From contig JAUMZD010000027.1 of assembly GCA_030528325.1 (NCBI GenBank), forward strand, positions 1 through 42,329: a DNA stretch of 42,329 nt. Direction: 5' to 3'. The notes under the pieces were generated by a model. It had not been told where the DNA came from and did no database searches. It worked only from the letters and a program-made list of their open reading frames with translations. How positions within the stretch are numbered: the stretch's first letter is position 1; every line of letters starts with the position of its first letter. Shown piece after piece: positions 35,710 to 42,329 of the stretch. Made by a program: the position numbers and the translations under genes. This DNA is from Lautropia sp. (GTDB taxonomy: Bacteria > Pseudomonadota > Gammaproteobacteria > Burkholderiales > Burkholderiaceae_E).

Positions 35710-36672
35710 ATGAATGACAACCCTTCCTCAACCAGATCAGACCGATTGGATACTTCGAATCAACCGGGGCTGCGGGTGCATCACGTCGAGCATGCCTTTG
35801 CGATGCGCACCGTGCTTCAGGACATTTCCTTTGAGTTGCCGGCCGGCCGTACGGTGGCCCTGGTCGGCCCCTCCGGCTGTGGCAAGAGTACCCTGCTGCA
35901 TCTGTGTGCGGGGCTTCTGGACCTGCAGCAGGGTGACATCACCAACGGCTTTGCACGGACGACCACCCTCTTCCAGCAACCGCATCTGCTTCCCTGGAAG
36001 ACGGCGCTCGACAACATCGCGCTGGGCCTGAAGGCCCAGGGGGTCGGGCGGGCCGAACGGGAGGCGAGGAGCCGGGAAATGGGCCGGATCGTCGGACTCA
36101 GCGAGATCGCACTGGCCCAGTTTCCGCATCAGCTCTCGGGCGGGATGCAGAGCCGCGTGGCCCTGGCACGGGCACTGGTGCTGTCACCGGATGCGCTGCT
36201 GCTGGACGAGCCGTTCTCGGCGCTGGACATCGGTCTGAAGGCACAGATGCATCAGTTGCTGCTGAAACAGCAACAGCAGCGCCGGCTGTCGGTCCTGATG
36301 ATCACCCACGACCTGGGTGAGGCCGTGACGCTGGCCGACACGGTGCTCGTCATGGCGGCAGAGCCCGGCCGGCTGGTCTGGCGCATGGATCTGCCGCTGC
36401 CGGCCACCCGGCGTCACGAGGCCTGGATCCATCGGCACACGGCTGCACTGATGGCACAGGGGGTCGTGCGCGAAGCCTTCGGGCTGCCCGCCCTGCCCGC
36501 GCCGCCCCCGGGCATGCCGGATGGGCCGGTCTCTCAGTGCGGCCTTTCCCATGAATCGACCTCCCCGTTGCCATTCGCCGTCGAAGCACCCATGCCCGGC
36601 TCCTTCACCGTTCATGCCGGTGAACCCATCGTCCTCTCAACTCCCCTTGCCCGTCCTGCCGGCCGATGCTGA
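35710..36672 (+). CDS. ABC transporter ATP-binding protein (SsuB/TauB type)
   Basis: 320 residues. Walker A GPSGCGKST (53-61), Q-loop TLFQQPHLLPWKT, signature LSGGMQSRVALARAL, Walker B LLLDEPFSALD and switch LMITHDLGEAVTLAD are intact. The Q-loop and the SALDIGLKAQM block place it with the NitT/TauT group, matching the permease 228 bp upstream. After the ATPase core it has about 70 extra residues rich in Pro and Ala with no recognised fold. The start at 35710 is the first ATG after palindromic element copy 4 and has no strong ribosome binding site. It overlaps the NnrS gene by 7 bp, so the two are co-translated. Confidence 0.88.
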   Translation: MNDNPSSTRSDRLDTSNQPGLRVHHVEHAFAMRTVLQDISFELPAGRTVALVGPSGCGKSTLLHLCAGLLDLQQGDITNGFARTTTLFQQPHLLPWKTALDNIALGLKAQGVGRAEREARSREMGRIVGLSEIALAQFPHQLSGGMQSRVALARALVLSPDALLLDEPFSALDIGLKAQMHQLLLKQQQQRRLSVLMITHDLGEAVTLADTVLVMAAEPGRLVWRMDLPLPATRRHEAWIHRHTAALMAQGVVREAFGLPALPAPPPGMPDGPVSQCGLSHESTSPLPFAVEAPMPGSFTVHAGEPIVLSTPLARPAGRC

Positions 36673-37979
36673 GATCCCTGAACCTGTTTGCCATCGGGCG
36701 TGCGACGCACCCGCTCTGGCTCTGCCCCTTCCGTCCTTTCTTCGCACTGACGGTGCTGATGGCACCGGCCATGATGCTGCTCTGGCTGGCCTTTCTCGGA
36801 CACGGCTGGCCGCTGCCTGTCGTGCCCGGCGGGCCTGTGGTCTGGCATGCGCATGAGCTGATCATGGGCATGGGGCTGGCGGCGGTGGCCGGTTTCGTGC
36901 TGACGGCCGTGCCCGAGTTCACCGGCACACCGGGTTTCGGCCAGGGGCCCGTCCGGCAGCTGGTGGGCTGGTGGCTGCTGGGACGCGTGGGATTCTGGCT
37001 GTCCGGCTGGTGGCCGGTATCCGCGATGGCGGTGGCGGGTCTGGCCCACCTGATGCTGATGGGCCAACTGATCTGGCTGGTGGCGCCGCGCCTGTGGCAG
37101 GAGAGCGGGCGCCGACAGCTCGGTTTCCTGTGGGGGCTGATCACGCTGGGGGTGACGGTGGCGGGCTTCTATCTGTCGGCCTGCCTTTCCCTGTTGCCGT
37201 TGCCCTGGCTGCATGCCACGGTCAGCGTGCTGCTGATCCTGATCATCGTGTCGATGAGCCGTATCTCGATGGCGATCGTCAATGACAGCATCGACGAACG
37301 GCTACAGAAGATGCCGCAGCCGCACGACTCGGGCGTTTCAGGCGCTTCAGACATGGCGGTGAGCGATTCACCTGCCTCCTATCTGGCCCGCCCTCCGCGG
37401 CGGCACATGGCCGTGTTCTGCACCAGCCTGTTCGCGCTGGCCTATTTCATCGACCCCAACGACCGGCTGGCCGGTTGGCTGGCGCTGGCCAGTTCGGCCG
37501 CCATGCTGAACCTGCTCAACGACTGGCATGTGGGCCGCGCCCTGTGGCGGCGCTGGCCGCTGATGCTGTATCTGGTCTATGGGCTGATGGCACTGGGCTA
37601 CGGGGTGCTGGGGCTTTCCATCCTGGCCGAGTCGCCGCTGACCAGTGCCGGCGTGCATCTGCTGACGGCTGGCGCATTGGGGCTGGCGATCTATGCCGTG
37701 ATCTGCATCGCGGGTTACACCCACAGCGGTCTCGACAAGGATGGGCGGCCGTGGGTGAAGCTCGGGGCCGCCCTGCTGGTGGTGGGGGCCCTGTTGCGTG
37801 CCCTCAGTGCCGGTTGGCCCGAGCCGCTGCTGATGGCCGCGGCCGGTCTGTCGTGGGCGGCGGCCTTCGTCCTGCAGCTCTGGCAGATGTTGCCCGTGTT
37901 CCTCTCACCCCGTCAGGACGGTGGCACGGGCTGTGAAGGCGTGATGGATCGCACGATCGATCCGGCCGTCTGGCGCTGA
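36666..37979 (+). CDS. nnrS: NnrS family haem-copper membrane protein
   Basis: 437 residues, about twelve hydrophobic segments. Family features: CPFRPFFALTVLMA at the start, WHAHELIMGMGLAAVAGFVLTAVPEFTG (cited here by its parts WHAHELIMG and GFVLTAVPEFTG) with the conserved His pair, later NLLNDWHVGRAL and IAGYTHSG. NnrS proteins protect against nitric oxide stress in denitrifying and other bacteria. A polar loop of about 35 residues (MPQPHDSGVSGASDMAVSDS) lies mid-protein. Translationally coupled to the ABC ATPase, which suggests that the transporter and NnrS share a condition of expression. Confidence 0.9.
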   Translation: MLRSLNLFAIGRATHPLWLCPFRPFFALTVLMAPAMMLLWLAFLGHGWPLPVVPGGPVVWHAHELIMGMGLAAVAGFVLTAVPEFTGTPGFGQGPVRQLVGWWLLGRVGFWLSGWWPVSAMAVAGLAHLMLMGQLIWLVAPRLWQESGRRQLGFLWGLITLGVTVAGFYLSACLSLLPLPWLHATVSVLLILIIVSMSRISMAIVNDSIDERLQKMPQPHDSGVSGASDMAVSDSPASYLARPPRRHMAVFCTSLFALAYFIDPNDRLAGWLALASSAAMLNLLNDWHVGRALWRRWPLMLYLVYGLMALGYGVLGLSILAESPLTSAGVHLLTAGALGLAIYAVICIAGYTHSGLDKDGRPWVKLGAALLVVGALLRALSAGWPEPLLMAAAGLSWAAAFVLQLWQMLPVFLSPRQDGGTGCEGVMDRTIDPAVWR

Positions 37980-38033
37980 ACGAGCGCAGTCCTACGCATC
38001 CGCTCTGCTGCGAATGAGCCACCCGCCCGGGCA

Positions 38034-38061
38034 GGAGCTACGGGCCGGCGCCGTGGGCTCC
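38034..38061. terminator. Imperfect hairpin between convergent nnrS and MFS gene
   Basis: GGAGCTACGG pairs imperfectly with CCGTGGGCTCC around a GC-rich loop, ending at the MFS stop codon. It has no T-run. Possible shared transcript end. Confidence 0.3.
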
Positions 38062-39210
38062 TCAGAGTTTCAGATACCGGCCACTCACGGCCACGCCCAG
38101 CATCAGCACGGCCACCACCAGGAAGGCCGTTGGCAGGCTGCTGTGGTCGGCGATGAAGCCGATACCGGCCGGCCCGGTCAAGACGCCCGTGTATCCGAGG
38201 GTCGACATGGCGGGTACGGCCGCCTGCTGGGGCATGCTCGTCTGCCGCCCCACGGCGCTGAACAGCACCGGCACGATGTTGGCACATCCCAGCCCGACCA
38301 GGGCGTAACCGATCAGTGCCAGGGGCCAGGCACTGGTCTGGCTGGCCATCAGGATGCCGCTCGCGGCGATGAGGGCGCCCAGAATCAGGATCCGGCGGCG
38401 GCCGATACGGGCGATCATCCGGTCGCCGGTCAGGCGAGCCGCCGTCATGGTCAGTGAAAAGCAGGCAAAGCCGAAGCCGGATTGTGCCAAGCTCATCCCA
38501 TGCTGCTCGCGAAGCAGGACGCCGCTCCAGTCCAGCATCGATCCTTCGACCAGAAAGACCGTGAAGCACAGCAGGCCGAGAAACAGCACGGTGCCGCGCG
38601 GCAAGGCAAAGGGAGGGCCTTCAGCCGGGTTGCCGTATGGCAGCAGGTGGCGATAGGCCTGGACGAGCATGGCCAGCATCAGCCCGCCCGAGGCGAGCAT
38701 GCTGCCCAATGGCGGCAGGCCGGCCAGCATCAGGCCACTGGTACCGGCGGCGCCGAGGATCCCGCCCAGGCTGTAGAAACCATGAAATCCTGACATCAAT
38801 GGGACCGGGGACTGACGCTCGACGATCACGGCCTGAATGTTCATCACGCAATCGAAGAGCCCGATCAAGGCGCCAAAGATGAAGAGGGCCAGACCCAGAC
38901 TCAGCATCGAGTCGGCTACGGCCAGCGCGGGCAGCAACACACAGAGCAGCGCGCCGCTGATGCCCAGCACCCTGCGGCAACCATGGCGGGTGCTGAGTGC
39001 CCCAGACAGAGGCATGGCCAGGATCGATCCGATGCCCAGGCACAACAGCGCCATGCCGAGCCGGCCTTCATCCAGCCCGGCGTTCTCTTTGGCGACTGGC
39101 ACGAGCGAGGCCCAGGCGCCGGTGCCGAAACCCGCCAGCAGGAACAGCAGACGGGTGGCATGCTGGACGGCCGAAGCCTTGGGCGGAAAAGCGTCTTGAC
39201 TGGCTGGCAT
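38062..39210 (-). CDS. MFS transporter, YbjJ-like
   Basis: 382 residues, twelve predicted segments. The pattern LLFLLAGFGTGAWASLVPVAKENAGLDEG (parts GFGTGAWASLVP and KENAGLDEG) with LGMALLCLGIGSI and the loop LSTRHGCRRVL is typical of the YbjJ/fucose-permease-like branch. FDCVMNIQAVIVE and MSGFHGFYSLGG are further branch blocks, as is FLVEGSMLDWSGVLL in the second half. The substrate is unknown. The start at 39210 is the first Met before helix 1. Divergent from the Bcr/CflA-like gene with palindromic element copy 7 in between. Confidence 0.88.
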   Translation of the reverse strand: MPASQDAFPPKASAVQHATRLLFLLAGFGTGAWASLVPVAKENAGLDEGRLGMALLCLGIGSILAMPLSGALSTRHGCRRVLGISGALLCVLLPALAVADSMLSLGLALFIFGALIGLFDCVMNIQAVIVERQSPVPLMSGFHGFYSLGGILGAAGTSGLMLAGLPPLGSMLASGGLMLAMLVQAYRHLLPYGNPAEGPPFALPRGTVLFLGLLCFTVFLVEGSMLDWSGVLLREQHGMSLAQSGFGFACFSLTMTAARLTGDRMIARIGRRRILILGALIAASGILMASQTSAWPLALIGYALVGLGCANIVPVLFSAVGRQTSMPQQAAVPAMSTLGYTGVLTGPAGIGFIADHSSLPTAFLVVAVLMLGVAVSGRYLKL

Positions 39211-39258
39211 GAACAAGGAAGGCAGGACTGATCGGCGATGGCTGCCGCCCGGCCACCT

Positions 39259-39437
39259 CCAGGAGCTTGGGCGCTTGGGCGGCAGGAGCGTCGCAGGCCA
39301 TGAATTGGCTGGCACGCATGCGCACCGGGAGGCAGCATCGGTTGCAGCGCGATTGTCGGCGCGTGTTCATCGTGCTGCAAGCCTTTTGTCCAGCGATGTC
39401 CGGCAGGTGCACAATAGCCGACTTTCCTGCCGCCTAG
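39259..39437 (+). repeat. Degenerate palindromic element, copy 7
   Basis: The left end CCAGGAGCTTGGGCG is followed by a partial duplication CTTGGGCGGCAGGAGCGTCGC. The right end is CGACTTTCCTGCCGCCTAG, shortened. The 130 bp between do not resemble the usual centre and lack the 10-bp stem. It sits between two divergent MFS genes. Confidence 0.6.
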
Positions 39438-39490
39438 CGCGTGCCCATCTGCGGGGCTTCTTCCGAGCATCCATTCAGCACATCCCTGTC

Positions 39491-40681
39491 ATGTTGAGCA
39501 AAAGCACCCTGCCCCTGGTTCTTGCCCTGTTGTCGATGGTGGGGGCCTGGGGAATCGACGCCTACCTGCCTTCCTTTCAGGCCATCGCCCAGCGCTTCGA
39601 GGCATCGCCCGTGCTGGTCCAGCAGACGCTGTCGGTCTACATCGGTGCCATGGCGATCACGGTGCTGTTCGCCGGCACGCTTTCAGACAGCCTTGGGCGT
39701 CGGCCGCTGGTACTGGGGGCCGTGCTGCTGTTCGCTGCCGCTTCCGTCCTGGGCATGATGGCCGGGGACATTCAGACGCTGATCGTTGCCCGTGCGCTAC
39801 AAGGGGTCGCCGCCGGGATGACGACGGTGCTGTCGCGAACGATCGTGCAGGATCTGTTCTCGGGCGCGGAAGCACAACGGGTCATGGCCATGATCACGAT
39901 GGTCTTCAGCATCGCTCCGTCGGTGGCGCCCGTCGTGGGCGGCTGGCTGCAGACCACCTTCGACTGGCAGGCCGTGTTCGCCATGCTGGCCTTGTATGGG
40001 ATCTCGTTGTGGGCCCTGTGCCACCGGGGCGTGCAGGAGAGCCTGCCTGCCGGGCAGCGGGTGCCCTTGAAGCCGGGAAGGATTCTGAACAATTACGGCA
40101 TGGTGCTGCGTCATGGCCCTTTCATGCTGATGGTGCTGAGCATCGGCCTGGTCTTCACCGGCATCGCGCTCCACGTCAGTTCAGCCTCGGCCTATGTGCT
40201 CGGGATCCTGGGCCTGACCGAGACGGATTTTGCGTGGTTGTTCATCCCGATGACCACCGGCATCCTGCTGGGCTCAAGCATGGCACGGCGCTTTGCACGC
40301 CGGGTGCCCGCCGAGCGCCTGACACGGGCGGGTCTTGGTGTGATGCTGACAGCCTGCGCGCTCAACGTGCTGTATACCCAAAGCTTCGTGCCGGCCCTGC
40401 CCTTTGCGGTGCTGCCCCTGGGGATCTATACCTTCGGCATGTCACTGGCCTTGCCTGGCATGACGGTGGCAGCGCTGTCGAATTTTCCGGGCATGCGGGG
40501 TGTGGCCGCATCCATGCAGAGTTTCGTCCAGATGGGCCTCTTCTCGCTGGTCTCGGCCTTTGTGGCGCCTCGGGTCTTTCACAGCGCGCAGGCGCTGGCC
40601 TGGGCACACCTCGCGGGGCTGCTGGCTGGCATCCTGCTGTGGATGCTGGCCGCCCGCTTCAGGGCAAGACCTGGGGCTTGA
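39491..40681 (+). CDS. Bcr/CflA-family drug efflux MFS transporter
   Basis: 396 residues, twelve predicted segments. The group signature is clear: GAWGIDAYLPSFQAIAQRF in helix 1, LSDSLGRRPLVLGAVLLF in the loop 2-3 motif, ARALQGVAAGMTTVLSRTIVQDL, and SIAPSVAPVVGGWL in helix 5. Relatives export bicyclomycin, chloramphenicol or sulfonamides. ATG 39491 directly precedes helix 1; the longer frame from 39209 reads through the palindromic element and is rejected. No regulator gene is adjacent. Confidence 0.9.
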   Translation: MLSKSTLPLVLALLSMVGAWGIDAYLPSFQAIAQRFEASPVLVQQTLSVYIGAMAITVLFAGTLSDSLGRRPLVLGAVLLFAAASVLGMMAGDIQTLIVARALQGVAAGMTTVLSRTIVQDLFSGAEAQRVMAMITMVFSIAPSVAPVVGGWLQTTFDWQAVFAMLALYGISLWALCHRGVQESLPAGQRVPLKPGRILNNYGMVLRHGPFMLMVLSIGLVFTGIALHVSSASAYVLGILGLTETDFAWLFIPMTTGILLGSSMARRFARRVPAERLTRAGLGVMLTACALNVLYTQSFVPALPFAVLPLGIYTFGMSLALPGMTVAALSNFPGMRGVAASMQSFVQMGLFSLVSAFVAPRVFHSAQALAWAHLAGLLAGILLWMLAARFRARPGA

Positions 40682-41056
40682 TGAAGCGACGATTCGGAAG
40701 GAGAGCCGGGGATACGCTGAACAAGCTCCTGGGGCGAGGCGCCCCGAAGCGGGATGCAGGACAAGGCGGCACTGGTCGTCCATAGTGGTGTGCAAGCCGT
40801 GCGCTTCAGGAGTCAAGTGTTGTCTTGAGGCAACAAGTTCATCCATTCTCACGGACTGAGTTTCATTTATTCGCTTGAGACGCCCCTTTCAGGACGATAA
40901 TCGTCAATGCGTCATGAAAACAACCGCCTGATGACGGGAAAGGCGCCCAAACGCCTGGAAGCGTTTCCCTGGTCGCGACGTCGAAAAACATCAAGGTTGC
41001 CGGTGAAAACAGCGCCCCGTTCAGGCATCAAACGAACACTCAGCAAGAGGAGAGGT
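40682..41056 (+). promoter_or_regulatory. Porin upstream region
   Basis: About 375 bp without a credible gene. TTGAGA (40875-40880) and GATAAT (40896-40901) with a 15-bp spacer are the best promoter candidate. At 40722-40736 CAAGCTCCTGGGGCG matches the outer end of palindromic element copy 1 and its flank, perhaps a remnant. The leader from the promoter to the ATG would be about 150 nt. Confidence 0.4.
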
Positions 41057-42088
41057 ATGAACACGATGAACAAAACCGCTCTGGCACTCATGCTGGCAGC
41101 TGCCCTGCCGGCTGCTCATGCGCAGACCAGCCTGAAGCTGACCGGCAGCGTCGATGTTTCGCTGGAAAGCCTGAACAAGGATGCCAATGAGGGCGAGAAA
41201 GGCGACCTGCACGTGAGCGATGGCGTCTGGGGTGGTTCCAAGGTCAAGATCGAAGGCAAGGAACAGATCAGTGAAGCACTGTCCGGCATCTTCAAGCTGG
41301 AAATGGCAGTCAATGCCGACAACGGTGCGCAGGCCAACGAAGACCGTTTCTTTTCCCAATCATGGGTTGGTCTGGAAGGTGGCTTCGGTGCCGTTCGCTT
41401 CGGTCGTCAGGACACGGCGCTGCAACTGGCGCTGGACAGCCTGGGCGACATGACCGAAGGTAGCTGGTACTACAACGGTGACGGCCTGGCTGGCTTCATC
41501 CAGACGCGCAACAACATGATCAGCTATGAAACGCCCGAGCTGGGTGGATTCGTGCTGTATGCCAGTTATGCGGCTGGTGAGGCCGAAGCAGCTGCTGGTG
41601 CAGCCACTGCTGCCGACCTCAACAAGCAGAATGACCTGTATTCGGTGTCGGCTCGTGGTGAAATCGGCCCGTTCGCGATTGGTCTGGGCTATCAGTCCAA
41701 CGACGGTGCCGGTATCGAGAACATCAAGTCGACCGATGAACTGGGTGTGGCGCTGGGTCTGAACTTCGAGCGTTTCGGCGTTGGTGTCGGCGCCGTCCAG
41801 TCGCAGCAGAAGCATCAGAACGGCCTGCCCAGCATCAAGAACAAGGGCTACTCGGCCAGCACCCGTTTCCAGGTGTCGGACGCCGGCACGGTCTATCTCA
41901 GCTATCGTCGTGAAGACCCGGCTGGCGAGAACAACCTCGAAAACGGTATCGGCCTGAGCTATGCCCATGGTCTGAGCAAGCGCACTTACCTGTATGGCAG
42001 CGTCGGTATCGGCAAGATCGAGACGGCAGCAGGTCAGGATGACCTGAAACCCCGCCGCGTCGCGCTGGGCGTGCGTCACTTCTTCTGA
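41057..42088 (+). CDS. Gram-negative porin (betaproteobacterial type)
   Basis: Outer-membrane trimeric general porin of 343 residues. The start at 41057 has GAGGAGAGG just upstream. The signal peptide is MNTMNKTALALMLAAALPAAHA, cited by its length of 22 residues, cleaving before QTSLKLTG. Strand 1 reads LKLTGSVDVSLES. Other porin blocks are GSKVKIEGKEQ, FFSQSWVGLEGGFGAVRFGRQ and the C-terminal strand ending RRVALGVRHFF, with the terminal Phe needed for BAM-dependent insertion. Loop 3 probably lies near residues 130-145 (DMTEGSWYYNGDG). A strong terminator follows. Lower codon extremes than its neighbours suggest high expression. Confidence 0.95.
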   Translation: MNTMNKTALALMLAAALPAAHAQTSLKLTGSVDVSLESLNKDANEGEKGDLHVSDGVWGGSKVKIEGKEQISEALSGIFKLEMAVNADNGAQANEDRFFSQSWVGLEGGFGAVRFGRQDTALQLALDSLGDMTEGSWYYNGDGLAGFIQTRNNMISYETPELGGFVLYASYAAGEAEAAAGAATAADLNKQNDLYSVSARGEIGPFAIGLGYQSNDGAGIENIKSTDELGVALGLNFERFGVGVGAVQSQQKHQNGLPSIKNKGYSASTRFQVSDAGTVYLSYRREDPAGENNLENGIGLSYAHGLSKRTYLYGSVGIGKIETAAGQDDLKPRRVALGVRHFF

Positions 42089-42129
42089 TCTTCTGATCGT
42101 GCCTGCATGAACGGGCACATCTGCCTCGG

Positions 42130-42160
42130 TGCCTGTCCCTTCGGGGGCAGGCATTTTTTT
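42130..42160 (+). terminator. Rho-independent terminator of the porin gene
   Basis: TGCCTGTCCC, TTCG tetraloop, GGGGCAGGCA, then seven T. A ten-base-pair stem with one G-T pair and the very stable C(UUCG)G loop. Confidence 0.93.
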
Positions 42161-42163
42161 CAC

Positions 42164-42200
42164 TGCAGCCTGCGACTTTTCTGCCGCCCCAAGCTTCTGG
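42164..42200. repeat. Half copy of the palindromic element after the porin
   Basis: TGCAGCCTGCGACTTTTCTG continuing CCGCCCCAAGCTTCTGG matches the right arm and end of the element with a few changes. The left end is missing. It sits between the porin terminator and the tRNA-Asp terminator. Confidence 0.65.
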
Positions 42201-42213
42201 ATTCTGCGGGCAC

Positions 42214-42236
42214 AAAAAAACCACCCGAAGGTGGTT
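42214..42236 (-). terminator. Rho-independent terminator after tRNA-Asp
   Basis: On the minus strand AACCACC, loop TTCG, GGTGGTT followed by a T-run (seen as A's at 42214-42220). It lies about 40 bp past the tRNA-Asp 3' end. Confidence 0.85.
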
Positions 42237-42274
42237 GATTTATGAACCCTTGAGGCTCTGATCGCTGAATGATA

Positions 42275-42329
42275 TGGCGGAGCGGACGGGGCTCGAACCC
42301 GCGACCCCCGGCGTGACAGGCCGGTATTC
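42275..42329 (-). tRNA. tRNA-Asp (anticodon GUC), cut by the window edge
   Basis: The 3' 55 nt are present: anticodon arm CCGGC-CTGTCAC-GCCGG (anticodon GTC), T-arm GCGGGTTCGAGCCCCGT, acceptor strand CCGCTCC, discriminator G and encoded CCA at 42277-42275. The 5' part lies outside. Confidence 0.93.

Noticed and set aside
40907..41056. N-terminal extension of the porin frame
   Set aside because: A strong ribosome binding site and a signal peptide begin at 41057; the extension would block export.

Overview
The window is GC-rich chromosomal DNA from a Gram-negative bacterium, most likely a betaproteobacterium of the order Burkholderiales. Supporting this are a betaproteobacterial trimeric porin ending in Phe, the mnmC, purL, nnr and yceH gene types, an imuA-imuB-dnaE2 cassette, and tRNAs with encoded CCA ends. 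Lautropia-like lineages come to mind, but I cannot confirm the genus from sequence alone. No phage, plasmid, CRISPR or IS transposase gene is visible.

Layout. 1-8.3 kb: the 3' end of mnmC, an orphan TAXI-type TRAP solute-binding protein, purL and gdhA. 8.3-13.3 kb: yceH, the NAD(P)HX repair enzyme nnr, an orphan YbbA-type ABC ATPase divergent from a TesA-like GDSL esterase, tRNA-Leu(UAA) and tRNA-Gly(GCC). 13.4-18.9 kb: a segment bounded by two near-identical tRNA-Gly(GCC) units, each with its own promoter and terminator. It carries a LysR regulator divergent from an EamA transporter, a lower-GC antitoxin plus damaged RES-toxin pair, an HD phosphohydrolase and an MFS exporter. 19.4-27.5 kb: an MHYT-GGDEF-EAL cyclic-di-GMP protein, then the SOS mutasome operon imuA-imuB-dnaE2. 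27.7-34 kb: a GH13 glucan enzyme; then, on the minus strand, yggS and pdxY (both vitamin B6 metabolism), a rhodanese membrane protein and a DUF2892 protein; then an MFS gene. 34.1-38 kb: a NitT/TauT-type ABC operon (decayed binding protein, permease, ATPase) overlapping an NnrS-family gene. 38-42.3 kb: two divergent MFS genes, a porin, and a partial tRNA-Asp.

The most striking feature is a dispersed family of palindromic elements that I do not recognise. Four full copies of about 170 bp (6383, 12783, 31460, 35525) share ends of the type CCTAGGAGCTTGGGCGG and a perfect 10-bp central stem GCCCCATAGC/GCTATGGGGC. Two short derivatives of about 60 bp share one internal deletion junction; one lies in frame inside dnaE2, and the other abuts the yggS start and appears to supply its ribosome binding site. 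Degenerate or half copies lie near imuA, between the divergent MFS genes and after the porin. Full copies also separate yggS from pdxY, separate permease from ATPase in the NnrS-linked operon, and end 10 bp before tRNA-Leu. Paired base changes between copies suggest that the folded form is maintained.

Signs of gene decay: the RES toxin has a 7-bp tandem duplication at its start and lacks its C-terminal part. The ABC binding protein has lost its N-terminal half and carries a one-base frameshift at a run of six G.
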